Source of the DNA: Climacium dendroides
Lineage: Eukaryota; Streptophyta; Bryopsida; Hypnales; Climaciaceae
DNA length: 64,000 nt
Direction of reading: 5' to 3'
Assembly (NCBI GenBank): GCA_950106755.1
Contig: OX467091.1
Location: forward strand, 6,155,538-6,219,537
The notes below the pieces were generated by a model. It was not told the origin of the DNA. It worked only from the letters and a program-made list of their open reading frames with translations, and made no database searches. The translations under genes and the position numbers were made by a program. Shown here piece after piece: positions 12,450 to 23,339 of the stretch (position 1 is the stretch's first letter; each line of letters opens with the position of its first letter).

Positions 12450-13075
12450 ATTGACGCTGGGGCGCGGACACTAAAAGGCGGGGACTTGAAGGGAAGGGTG
12501 GGGACGTTAGTCACGAGGCGGGGACATCCGGGCAGAGACGCTATTGGAGGGAAGAAAGGATTAGAAGTTTGGAGCTTCTTCCAAGCCCTTAGAATTAAAA
12601 AAGTGGTGCAAGTAGCAATTGCTTTAAATCCTGCATACTTGTGACGAAATTAATTCTAAAATCACGTACATTTACGGTGTCAAGACATTCAACAGTAGGA
12701 GTACGAACATAGAATTTATTGCTAAAGTCAAATGGATTTTGGAAATCACAACGTGGAGCACACTTCAGAACACAGTACTATGGGGGAGTTGGGAACTCCC
12801 ATTACTTTGCTAGTTGAGAGTGTAGGGCGTAGACGGTGAGGCGTGGACTGTAGGGCACGCACGTTGAGGCATGGACGTTGGAAGTTAGAAGCCACTGCTT
12901 TACTTTTCGAGATGTTTGGGCGTGGACATTGGGCGTGGACGGTGGAGTTGAGAAGTGGGATTCTCCACTGATTTTCTTTTCGGAAGTGCAGGGCGCGGAC
13001 ATTGGGATTCAGGCGTGGGACGCCCACTGCTTGTATTTTGTTGAAGACACTGAAAACGAAGTGCAAGTTAATCCT
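12450..13075. repeat. GGGGACG-type array, outer-left of unit 2
   Basis: Two clusters (about 12453-12545 and 12825-13025) of GGGGCGCGGACAC, GGCGGGGACTT, GGGTGGGGACGT, GGCGTAGACGG, GGCGTGGACG and GGCGCGGACAT. The open frames across it on both strands are repeat translations. It corresponds in position to 3990-4490 of unit 1. Confidence 0.7.
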
Positions 13076-13079
13076 TACA

Positions 13080-14265
13080 TGTCCACGCATCTAAAAAGTG
13101 AATCCAACCTTGATTGCAACTTTTGGAATATCCATTTTTTAAATTTATTTTAAACTAAGAAAATAAAGCTTCATAAGTTCTACTTGTACTCTAATTTAAA
13201 ATTTTGAAATATGTCAGAAATTGAGAGAATTATTTCAAGTAGAGGCTCCATGTGTTAAAATCCAAATAATATCATGTAAAGTATTTTCTATTCATATTTG
13301 ATTTTAATTTTAATTTAATTTATAAATAATTTACATGTTTGTGTTTCTCATCCTTGTTTTTATTTATGGTAAAAATTATAGGTCATTTTATTATACATTT
13401 TAATTGATATAAACTTTTTACTAATTTTAGCTTTAAAAAATCACTATAATTTGATTTTTCCACAAAAAATATTGAAAAAAACCAGAAAAATAGAAAATGC
13501 ATTCATCTACTAGCAAAAACTATCAAAATTCTTTCTACTTATTAAATAAAAGGATAAATTTGCTTTAACAATTTAATTTGACTTCAAGATCTTTGTGGTT
13601 ATTGTTTTGGGTATAAAAAACAAGACATTCAATTGAAATTTTTTCATACTAATCTCTCTTTCTCCTTGTAGCTCTTGAAAAAAATGCAAGATATTTAGAT
13701 TGTCTTTTCTATTTTTATTTATTTATGTTAATTTTTTACATAAAACATTATAACAATTTCAATTCTTCATGAAACAAATTGGAATTTCTTACAATGACAT
13801 GGAATTCATAGTTTGAATTATTTAAAATATAATTTTTTTTCTATGGTTCAATTTAAAAAGATGGATTTAGCTTAGACTATAAGTTTCACTATTTTAGAAT
13901 GGATCAAGACATCAAGTCCTTAAAGGGTTCAAATGAACATGGAGCTAGGGATGCTAGGGTGAAGGGAAATTGTGCTTTGAGGAGTGATAAATATTGAAAT
14001 ATGTAAGCAAATATGAAATTGACAAGTAGAACTTATACAAAATGAAAGTAGTACAACAGTACAATATCTGATAATAGTTGTATGTATTTCATGTATGTTA
14101 TAAAAAACAAAATTGAAAAATTATACAACATAGCATTTTTATAATGGTCTCAATGTGCTGTGCTGTATACATGGGTGTACATGATAAATATTAAAAAAGC
14201 TATAAGCTTCTACATTTGTAAGTAGTTCTATCTATTTTTTTCCTATTATGCCTCAACTGTTCAAA
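13080..14265. other. AT-rich intergenic stretch
   Basis: Very AT-rich, with no coding frame or repeat structure that I could support. It forms the 3' flank of the RING/coiled-coil gene. Confidence 0.5.
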
Positions 14266-14266
14266 A

Positions 14267-16516
14267 TTAGACTTCGTCCACATCCATAGGACTACTAGCA
14301 GTGCCACTTGGACCTGCTTCATCGTCATGTGTGCCGCATTCGAGAATGTGGTCTTCATCAGAGCCCAAGCGAAGCCTCCGGACTGCAGACCGAGTTCGCC
14401 TAATTCGCCTAGTTGGCCCATCCTCCTCTAATATGGCCCTCAAAACTTGGGATTGTTGGAGCTCTTTAGGCGCTTGACGCGTTTGCGGACTATGTTGGTC
14501 CAACAGAAAATCTACCGCATCAAGTTTGAACTAGTTTCTCCACTCGGATTCCGACATCATGACTCTTTTTCGTGGACCAGGCATGTCATATCCGTCGTCG
14601 TTGTCACTTTCAATATCCACCACCTCGTGCTCGTTAATACGCACTCCATCTTTATCCCAAAGCCAGTTCCGGGGGTGGGGCCCAAATCGGAATTTTTTCT
14701 CATTTTCATCCTAATGCCTGTTGAAGCATTGAAAGAAGAAATTCCTCTTTCTTTGGCTGGCTTCCGATGTACCTTTAATCAAGTTGTAGCACACTCTGAC
14801 AACTGCATTTGGATCATTTTCCCAACCCCATTGATCACAAAGTCGGGACTTCTCCAACGAGTGGTACTTGTACCGCCAATTCTAGACAAGGTCTTCTTCC
14901 CATTTGCTAGGATAGTCAGGTGCATTGTTGGCATCAAATTCCCAACTTGGTGGCATGAATTCGACCAAGCCAAACAACTCATATAAACGCTTGTAGAAAG
15001 GAGCCTTGTACACTGTACAGCGTCTATGGTTGACCATTAAAATGATCAAGCAAATTGGGTGATACAAGTGCCTACACGTGCCCAAATGCATTCCACCTTC
15101 CAGGCCAAAGTTATTTAAACAAATTATACATTGAGTTCCATCTTCAATAAAGGCAGACGATTTTGGCTATAATAATTTACTAGGGGTGGTCACATGGGCA
15201 AATGTGGCATTCTAAAAATCCCAACCACTTTGAGCCCAATCAGTGACAGTTTGATTTCCGGAGATGACTTTAGTTGTCATTTTCTCGAGTTGGAAGAGGT
15301 TGTCCATAGGGGCCCAAGAAGTTAAGCCGAAGACATGCTCTTGATTGTGTTCAAGATACGTGTTGAAAATTTTAGTGAACTCGGCAGCCATTTGCCGGTT
15401 CCTATCCACGGTGAATACGCATGCCAACTTCCATTGATATTACTGCGAGACCAATGCATCCAAACACTCTTGGAGCTCCACATTCTGTGCAAAAAGGGAT
15501 GGAAGGTCTTCGTTCTCTGCTGTGACGTTTGCTGCAAGAATATTTTGAGGTTCTACGACTGTGGAACGAACCTCATTCATTTCAAGAGCACGTTGCAAGC
15601 GACCAATTTCTTGGGATTGTCGAGTGATGGTATTGTTCTTGTCTTCCAACTCCACCCTCAATCTATGACTATCTTCATATAGTCCTTAAAATTCGCTGAT
15701 TTTGTCATTCAACTCCTTCTTTAAACTCTCAACCGTAACCACCTCCACATCTATTTCCTCTTGCATTGGCATAAGAGGTTCTTCTTCAGTTGCTTCAGGA
15801 ATTGGTTCATTTGGTGCTTCAATGACCGGTTCATCAGGAACTGCTAGTGGAACACCTTCTTCATGCTCATCCATTCGTAGGGCCCTCTGTCTTCTGATGC
15901 GTTGCTGATTCCGAGTAATTGGTGGTCGTGGAGGTGTACGTGTGTCATTGGAATCATTATCTATAGAGGAATCTTCGGTCACATAATTGTCGTGAGGCAC
16001 TTCCACTATTGTTCTGAAATGTCCCAATCCACCCTCTGGATATCTTTGCGCATTCATCAAAATTAATCCGTTTGTGGGATGTGGCACTTTGATTTTGTTG
16101 CCTCTTTTTACCACAGTAGACCAGTCCACCTTCTTTCCAAGTTTGACTTCCGCATGTACGCCTTGCGCAATGAAAAGATGAACCACGTTGTGTTCCACGG
16201 TGGGTCGGTCATACAACACTTGGTACACGTCAATGCATCGGTTCTTAAATGCATCATCTGTGCAATACCTCAAATTTGCTTTGTTGAATCGACGGTGATG
16301 ATTATGCCGATCTTCTGGGAAGGATTTGCCATTGTAACACCACTCGATGTGGGAGGCACAAGTTTCCATGGTCCATGGATTAGGTATGTCTTGCCAACCT
16401 CTGAATGCAAGTTTCGTGGGATTTTGTAAAACGTTTATACACTTGCGTTGTTTTTGGCCTTGTCGTTTGCGGATTTTGTCTCATTCCATCTTTGTCATCC
16501 TTGGTGGCATGTCCAT
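14267..16516 (-). pseudogene. Unrecognised RING/coiled-coil gene, nonsense-riddled
   Basis: A single frame of exactly 750 codons runs from ATG 16516 to 14267. It has eight in-frame stops (near 16481, 15686, 15440, 15212, 15167, 14882, 14711 and 14531) and no frameshift. The N-terminal ~170 codons are a compact unknown domain (FRGWQDIPNPWTMETC, later EVKLGKKVDWS). An acidic/proline stretch follows, then a coiled coil near 15450-15720 (LKKELNDKISEF, RLQRALEMNE). A zinc-binding RING-like segment lies at about 14990-15115 (QCIICLNNF, TCRHLYHPICL, RRCTVYKAPFY). Near 14610-14650 is an acidic IESDNDDGYD segment, and the C-terminus is basic then acidic. Every stop is TAG, TAA or TGA and could derive from CAG, CAA or CGA by one C-to-T change. 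A likely acceptor (TTTTTTGCAG) lies just upstream of the ATG, suggesting a 5' UTR intron. Inferred: a RING ubiquitin-ligase-like protein in a transposon-like unit, with unknown substrate. Confidence 0.65.
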
Positions 16517-16648
16517 GGTAATGATGACCTGCAAAAAAATTGAGTGAATTTCGTACTATAGAAGATCCCACAACCGCCCGGGCAACCAGTTCAATAGAAG
16601 TAGAGGAACGAAGGAAGTTGTGAGGTACAATGAACGGGGCGGAGATGC

Positions 16649-16656
16649 CTTATATA
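16649..16656 (-). promoter_or_regulatory. TATA box for the RING/coiled-coil gene
   Basis: TATATAAG on the - strand, about 135 bp upstream of the ATG at 16516 and at the left edge of the GGGGACG array. Confidence 0.6.
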
Positions 16657-16659
16657 GGG

Positions 16660-16890
16660 GCAAGGGCGCAGGCAGTCAAGTGGGGATGTTATCGATAGGG
16701 CAGGGACGTTCTCAATGGAGGAGGGGATGTTATCGATGGGGGCGGGGACATTCTCGCTGGATGGGGACGTTCTCGATGGGGTGGAGACATTCCCAACTTA
16801 GAGCTGTCGTTCCCGACTCTCAAGCAGGGCGAGGACATTGGTGCGGACTGGGCGGGGACATTCTCGATGGGGGCGAGGACGTTCTCGCCC
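16660..16890. repeat. GGGGACG array, central promoter of unit 2
   Basis: About nine copies of a roughly 24-bp unit of the form GGGGGCGGGGACGTTCTCGAT lie between two outward TATA boxes. Some copies read GGGGATGTTATCGAT, a CG-to-TG form. It is the tidiest of the arrays and equivalent in position to 8556-8725. Confidence 0.8.
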
Positions 16891-16895
16891 CTCCG

Positions 16896-16906
16896 TCTAT
16901 AAAAAA
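16896..16906 (+). promoter_or_regulatory. TATA box for the kinase-like gene
   Basis: TCTATAAAAAA on the + strand, 168 bp before the ATG at 17064 and divergent from the TATA box at 16649. Confidence 0.65.
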
Positions 16907-17063
16907 CCCCTAAGCAACCTCCCATTTGTCAAGCCTCCTCCACTGCCCCACGTTGTAGCTCGCTCCATGGCCTATGTAGTGCATTGGTGGGTGTGCAGAC
17001 TTAGCTCGCAGCACGCACCTACTTTCACTAATTTAAAAAAAAAATCCAGAACCTCTTCAAAGC

Positions 17064-17174
17064 ATGGCTTCATCGGGAAGTGGTTCGTCTGGGAAGCGTC
17101 CTTTATATGTTGATCTCGATAGACCTGAGGAAGGTGGGCCTTCGGTTTGGGACATGTCTTGGACAATCCCATCA
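17064..17174 (+). pseudogene. Kinase-like gene, 5' part before CACTA insertion
   Basis: The first 37 codons start at ATG 17064 (MASSGSGSSGKRPLYVDLD). They end exactly at the TCA that is the left target-site copy of the CACTA element. Skipping the element and one TCA copy continues in the same frame into the serine-rich SSNPSSSNPSSSS segment at 30136. The + strand TATA box is at 16896. The function of this N-terminal part is unknown, and the kinase assignment rests on the segment beyond the insertion. Confidence 0.7.
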
Positions 17175-17900
17175 CACTATAAGAAAACTGTGTCCGCCGA
17201 GACATCGCAATTTTGACATCCGAACATCGCGCTTGACATGTCTACGTCAGGGTGGACGTCCAATTAGACCATGCTGCTGTGGACATGCATTTTGCATGCT
17301 ACGTCCACGCAGATTTTCAAGCTGGACATCGTGATGTCCAAAAAAACTTCGGTCAACGGGGGGCTTAGGAAGTTGACATGTGGCTGCCACATAGGCGCGG
17401 GAAAGCCAGAGTGGCTTTTTTTTCATCCATTGCCCGTCTATGATGTGGCGTCTGATGTGTATCTGACGTGGCATGCCACGTCAGAGCTGACGGGATCGGT
17501 TGACGTGGCATCCGCAGATGCTGACGTGGCATTTTTGGGACCACTTGTCTGGTCTCCCTAGCAATTTTGGATGTCTCCTGAGACATCGCTGTGGACATCC
17601 GCATGGCTTTTATGATGTCAAATGAAACATTTGTATGTTGAATGAGATGTCCATCCTGACGTGTGGAATTTGCACATGCGTGCTTCTCAAAGCAGTCACT
17701 GTCATAGGAGATGTCTACTTGCACGAGGCAACGCATCTACATGGTAGGGTAGCAGATGTATGGATGCATTGTAGGATGTCAGCGGTAACGTCCCGTTAGA
17801 AGATCTAAGTCTTCTGCAACGCATGTATGCATTTTGTTGGACATTCCACTGTTTTCGTGGATGCATTTTATTGGACATTCCGATGTTTGGTGTGTGCATT
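17175..17900. repeat. Left subterminal repeat region of the CACTA element
   Basis: TGACGTGGCA occurs several times between 17463 and 17530. It includes a perfect 22-bp palindrome centred on GGCATGCC (17463-17484). After that, GGACATC/GATGTCC words recur every 20-40 bp. In characterised CACTA elements such subterminal repeats bind TNPA. The same region is conserved at 59390-60090 in the second copy. Confidence 0.8.
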
Positions 17901-18563
17901 GTGTTGGACATTTTGATGTTTTTTGTGTGCATTTCATTAGACATTATGATGTCCGATGGATTTGTTGTCTGGGACACTCCGATGCTTTGTATTTGTATTG
18001 AATTGGACATGAAGATGTCTGAGCGGATGTGTGTTACGAGACACGTCATGCTTAATGAATGCCTTGTATTGGACATTTTGACGTCACAATTCATTGGTTG
18101 GCGGGACACGGGATGCTGCTTCAGACATCAACAACAACCACAAATTGACAATGACTTCAAATAGGAGTATGTCCATATTCATAGAATAGAAAATCCAATA
18201 CAATGAACAACCATGTCTCACAAAGGAGGATCATGGTAGAACACAAAGCCAAAGCTGAAAATGAAGACTAAGCCGAATAAAAAAATCAACACAAAGCAAA
18301 ACACATATAAGAGAATTTCATATGAAAGCAACCTCTTCAGTTTCTTTTCCCGTTCGCTACTTTCCAGACATGCGAATGTCTGCAGTGACGTCCCATTGTT
18401 GGGGCTAACGTCCTCCTGTCTCTCGGGACGTCCACTGCAACACGGTCTGCATTCCATTTGACACAGGTATCAACGACTCCATGTTCTTGGAACCACTGTC
18501 CACGTCCGAGAACGACATAATTTCAATACAAACTTCAAGATTGGTAAGAATCTCACCGTGTGT

Positions 18564-21047
18564 TCATTTCTTGCGTGGTGCCTCTCCCTTCTTAGGGGGA
18601 TCTGCCACCGTAGAAGGGCTTGCCTTCAAAGACTTCGGTGCAGTTGTCTTCAAGGGCTTTGTTGGGGCCACAAACTTGGACGGCTTTGCACTTGGTACAG
18701 TCCTTGTGACCCGATTGGAACGGGTAGACGACCCGGAGGATTGCATATTTGCCACCTAGAACAAAGCGATAACATAAAACACTTTAGAGAATGTGGACTC
18801 GTCGCATTTGGGGCTACATGTGGATGCAAGGACACAAAGCCTAATTCTTATGAGGAAAAAAACATGAATGACATCCAATGACTTCTTGTCATACGGTTTA
18901 GGGTGTGTAAAATACCTCTTGAACTCTACCGGTTTGTGCTGCAAGAGCAGACGTCTGTACTTTGGCGAGGGGAACTTCATCCACGGAAATGGCATACGGG
19001 TCTGTGGAGGACTTCTCCGCATCCTTTCTGATGTCTGCTGAAGCATCGTTGTGCTTGGAAATGGTCTGCACAACGCACAATTGGACGTCTTCTTGGACGT
19101 CTGCATCAACGTTGTTGTCAGTCTAGACGTCCGAAACGGTGTCTTTCAGATAGTTCACTTCTTCTTCAACGCCATCTGCGATGTCTTCAGCAACGTCACC
19201 ACCGACATCAACATTGACGTGAAGATCCCCCTCGACGTCTGTGGGGACGTCCTCAACAGCTACCTTCTTCACAGGAGTGACATCGCATCCAACATTCTAA
19301 CCACCACCTCTTGCATTTGAGACAACATGAATTTGAAGATTGTTGCCTCCAAGGGAATGAAGGAGTTGTTGGAGAAGCTCTTCTACTCGACCAAGGCGCC
19401 CTCCCAACTCTGCATTCGACGTCCGTAGTTCTTGTATAGCTGGACTGTAGTCATGAGGTGAGTTGCGGGTCTCCGCTTGGCGTCGAGCATACTCCTTGTC
19501 CGTTGCCTCCTTCACCTCCGACTCATAAGGTATGCGTCCAAGTTGTAGGGTCTAGCACACGAAAACAATTAAAGGTCTCGACATTGATGTCCACGCAAAT
19601 ATCATTTCAAACATGAGGTTCATAAATGCAGACATCTTACAAAGGAAGATGATGTCTGAATGGACATCCAAAACAAATGGAAGTGGAGGACTCTCACCAA
19701 TTCACCTATGACATTCTTCTCAATGAGCCTCAATTGAGCCTCCTTGAACCCCTTTGCCTTAGAAACTGTACGCATTTGCGCGGACTTCTCCTTGGTGTCT
19801 GACGAGCTGCGCCTCTCTTGCAACCTCCTCCACACGGAGGGATCAACTTCTGGTGGTTTAGGGCAGTCCCCATCGATCAACTTCATCAAATGATGGCGAA
19901 CATTGATCAGAGTCTTTGTCACATGCTTCGGAAACCACGAAGGATTTATCTCCACTTGGTCGCCTCCAACTTCCCAGTCTGAAATAAGACAGTCACAATA
20001 CAAAACACTTGCAAACGATAAGACTTCCGAGATAATTTAATTTCGCAGACACAATGATGTCTGCACAGACATCATTGTAGACATCTGGACACCACTGCAG
20101 ACGTCAATATAGAAGGCATGGTGATGCTCATCCAAATTTCATATTCAACATCATGACGTCCAAGAGGACATGAAATTCAAAAAAAGAACTAACAACCTAC
20201 TCAAGCAATTTCGGTCACGTCACATTACCTGCATAGATTCTATCAAAGAATCGTTGTCTCTCATCCAAAGGCTGGTCAGCCCACCCAAACAAAGGATTCA
20301 ATCCCTTGGCAAAAGCCTTCACATCTGCTATCAAATAGCTTTTTGCCTTCCCACGGGGAGAACCGCGTTCGTTCACCTCCACATATTGCTTGCGCTTGTT
20401 GTTGCGCTCCTTCTTCACATTGATCTTGCGAAGTAGAGGTTTAATAGGCTCCTTCTCCATGACCATTACATCATCTGATTCTTCTTCCTCGTCCGTGTCA
20501 GGAGATCGAGATGTGGTCCTATGAAACCTCAAATACAAACAACACTTGCAAGTCAACGGCCACTCGATCTTCGTTAGAACATCAACTCAGACATCGACTT
20601 GGACATCTATTTAGACAGAAGACTAAGACGTTGAAATGCAGAAGGCAGCGTGCTGTGTCTGACACAATGTCCACATAAACGAATATACACATCCAACCTC
20701 CTTTCAATAACACACCACATAAGAGGTTTAGGTGGCACTAGTCACCTGGGCTCAGATTCAACAGAGTCGTCCTTGCTCATAGACAACTGTGCTTCATTCC
20801 TTCTCGTGCGTGACACTCCCGTGCGACGCCTCTTGGGTGCTGGAGTACTTGCTACAGCTTTGCCCTTGTCCTTCACACGACTACTCACATGCCAAGGATC
20901 GTTCCTTTGCTTCGACCGTTGCTCTGTGAGTGGCCGACCTCTACCGTGTACCTCCTCAGCAGTAGAGTTGTCATTGTCGCTGTCAACATGATGCCGAGAC
21001 GGTGCTGCCCGTTTCACGGGTAGCTTTCTCCGAGAATCGGGGGCCAT
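18564..21047 (-). CDS. TNPA-like CACTA accessory protein (Transposase_24 type)
   Basis: A spliced gene with inferred exons 21047-20746, 20520-20229, 19978-19698, 19551-about 18898 and about 18757-18564. GT/AG borders are visible. It starts at ATG 21047 with a basic N-terminus (MAPDSRRKLPVKRAAPSR). The third exon has the family signature (WFPKHVTKTLINVRHHLMKL, VDPSVWRRLQERRSS, KGFKEAQLRLI). The fourth has the C-terminal helix typical of the family (ELGGRLGRVEELLQQLLHS). A TAG near 19297 and another stop near 19119 interrupt the fourth exon in frame, after which an Asp/Val-rich segment translated from subterminal-type GACGTC words continues. The last exon is Lys/Pro-rich. Role in the family: binds subterminal repeats and bridges the ends. 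Exon borders are inferred and untested. Confidence 0.75.
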
Positions 21048-21181
21048 CTCAGCTAGCGGCCAACAATGAAAAACCTCACCCAAAACCTGCACAAGGCAAT
21101 CAAAGCTCAAAACTAAAAGAACAAAACGACCAACTAACATGCTATAATGGTGTGCTTTCGTGGACATCAATTCCAGCACCT

Positions 21182-21437
21182 GGACGTCCAATTGAACATT
21201 AGGACGTTGTAACGGACGTCCAATTGAACATTAGGACGTTGTAACGGACGTCCAATTGAACATTAGGACGTTGTAACGGACGTCCAATTGAACATTAGGA
21301 CGTTGTAACGGACGTCCAATTGAACATTAGGACGTTGTAACGGACGTCCAATTGAACATTAGGACGTTTTAACGGACGTCCAATTTAACATTAGGACGTT
21401 TTAACGGACATCCAATTTAACATTAGGACATTTTAAC
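21182..21437. repeat. Eight 32-bp tandem repeats upstream of TNPA
   Basis: The unit is GGACGTCCAATTGAACATTA followed by GGACGTTGTAAC, with exact 32-bp spacing and eight units. The first five or six are identical. The last units change GTTG to GTTT, then GACG to GACA and GGACGTCC to GGATGTCC, a CG-to-TG/CA drift toward the distal end. Each unit holds the palindromes GGACGTCC and CAATTG. The array starts 135 bp upstream of the TNPA ATG, so it probably serves as promoter or TNPA-binding repeat. Confidence 0.9.
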
Positions 21438-21724
21438 GGATGTCCACCGTTCGACTCCTCTGTATACAAGACGCATAAGAACCAAGAACGTGACATGTGA
21501 TGCACTGACGGACATCACATTGGACATCTGCATGTTTATAAAAACATTACTACTAAAAGCCAACACAAGGATTTTCTCACGCTACTCTCAAAGGCCAACA
21601 CTAGGATCACTTCTGCAAATGGAAACCAAAGTACTGGAGTGTAAGGAGAGAGATTGAAAATTCACTACAACATAAGACTACAACAAAGCAAAACCAAAAA
21701 AAAAAAAAATTCAAAAACCTGTAA

Positions 21725-22110
21725 GGCTCCTGCTACTGAAGGAGCTGCGGCGCGGAAGGGGCTCCCTCCTCCGGTGCAGGGACTCCCCGCGGTAGGGACT
21801 CCCCACGGCAGGGGCGATCCCCGCAGCAGGGGCGCTCCCCGCGGCAGGGGGCTCCTCGCCTAGGGGGCTTCCTGCAGGAGGCTCCCCGCAGGGGGGCTGC
21901 CTACAGGGGCGGCGCGGCTCTCCGCAAGGGCGGCGCTGGGAGGGCTCCATGCGGGGCTCCCCGCCCTTGCATGGGGGCTCCGTGCAAGGGTGCCGGGGTT
22001 CCCCGCTTGGGCGTGGGAATCCTTCCCGCCTCCACACTCCGCCTCGACGCTCCCACGCTCCACCTCCTCGCGTTGCTCCTCCACCTTCAAACAAGAGATG
22101 CATCAACAAG
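21725..22110. other. GC-rich island between the divergent CACTA genes
   Basis: Extremely GC-rich, with recurring GGGGCTCCCCGC, GGCAGGGGCG and CTCCCCGC. Frames on both strands are Pro/Gly/Arg-rich and carry no recognisable domain, so I treat the open frames as compositional. It could be a CpG-island-like promoter, or captured GC-rich exon, upstream of TNPA and TNPD. Confidence 0.5.
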
Positions 22111-22307
22111 AGAACAAAGATAATCCCAATGTCAAGCTTAAACTCCCCAACGCTCCTAGTGATGTTCAGTTAGACATCAGTTGAAGCCTCAGTGTGTCAC
22201 GGATGGAAAAAATGGATGAAACCCTAATCTGCCTACACAATTCAATGACGCCAATTTTAATTCCTAGAATTGACGGGAGCTACTGGAGGCCATGACGGAG
22301 GCTTGCG

Positions 22308-22372
22308 GGGCGGGGCGGGGAGGGGAGGGGAGGGGAAGGGAGGAGAGGAGAGGAGAGGAGAGGAGAGGAGGA
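22308..22372. repeat. GGGGA / GGAGA microsatellite
   Basis: A run of GGGGC and GGGGA pentamers passes into seven or more GAGGA pentamers. Short purine-only tract inside the CACTA element. Confidence 0.85.
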
Positions 22373-22889
22373 AGCAAAGAAGGGAGGAAGTTGTCTACAC
22401 GGTGCTTGCTCTTGTTTAGGCGCCTGCTGCGACGGGGGCTTCCATCTACTACAGCTACTGATTTTTCCATCCCTGCGGTGAGTGCAGCAGCAACAATGCT
22501 GTCCACAACTGGTGAAACATGCTCAACTCCTTAGAAGTTTGCAAATTCGAGTGTAGGTGAAGGAAGAAGAGCGGCTGCAGAAAGAGGAAGGCCGAACGTG
22601 GGCCTAGGGTTTGTCTAAGTCCCATGATGGAGCGACAGCCCCATGTGTGACGTCGGGTGGTGTACTTTTCAGGAGGGCCCTTAGGTCGGAAGTTGACATT
22701 CGTGTGCTTAATCAGACATCACAATTGACATGTAGACATCAACTCGGACATCATGATGTCTGACTTGGTGTTAGTAACGATGCGTTTTTTGCCAATTTGA
22801 AATGGACAAGGGGATATGTTGCGATGATGTTTTGTATGACATCACAAATGACACTGTCATGTCCTAGTAGGCATGACTGCGTCTCATTG

Positions 22890-23330
22890 CACATGTTCTC
22901 AAGAAATTCGAATTTGGCTTTGACCTTCCATTTTTATTCTCCAAGTGAATAATTCGAAGTTGTGAAATGGAACTTGGCTTCGACCTTCTATTTTTATTCT
23001 GTAAGTGGAGTCTAAAGTAAAAGAATATCCTAGAGTTTGAATTAGGCTTCGTGAAAATAAAATTTGTGAAATGGAACTTGGCTTTGATCTTCTATTTCTA
23101 TTCCCTAAGTCATTTCTTTGAAGCTTTTTCAAAATACAATTTCTAAATTAGAACTTGCCTTTCACCTTTTAATTTTTTTTTTGGCTCTAAGTCATTTCTT
23201 TGAGGCTCTACCAAATTAGAGCTTGAAAACTAGAAGCTTTAAAGTAGAACTTGAAATTCTTCTTGTCTTTATCTTTTCTACATCTTTTATGGGGGACTTA
23301 TTGAAATGAAACTTGTAACCACTTTTTCTT
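22890..23330. repeat. Degenerate repeat, GAACTTGGCTTTGACCTTC units
   Basis: Four or more diverged copies of a 60-110 bp phrase (GAAATGGAACTTGGCTT, then TTCTATTTTTATTC, then TAAGTC) lie side by side. They have no gene and lack the GACGTC words of the rest of the element, so this may be a later insertion into the CACTA element. Confidence 0.6.
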
Positions 23331-23339
23331 CTTGGAAGT

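Noticed and set aside
12746..13153. Frames of 66-114 codons on both strands
   Set aside because: They follow the GGCGTGGACG array and have no protein family resemblance.
14267..16516. Stop codons corrected by U-to-C RNA editing
   Set aside because: That editing is known in organelles of some land plants, and this is a nuclear transposon-rich setting. Ordinary C-to-T decay explains it more simply, though I list RNA data as a check.
21182..21437. Possible CRISPR array
   Set aside because: The 32-bp units abut with no unique spacers, and the setting is a plant CACTA element.
21711..22109. Pro/Gly/Arg-rich frames on both strands
   Set aside because: Open because of extreme GC content; no domain, and frames overlap on both strands.
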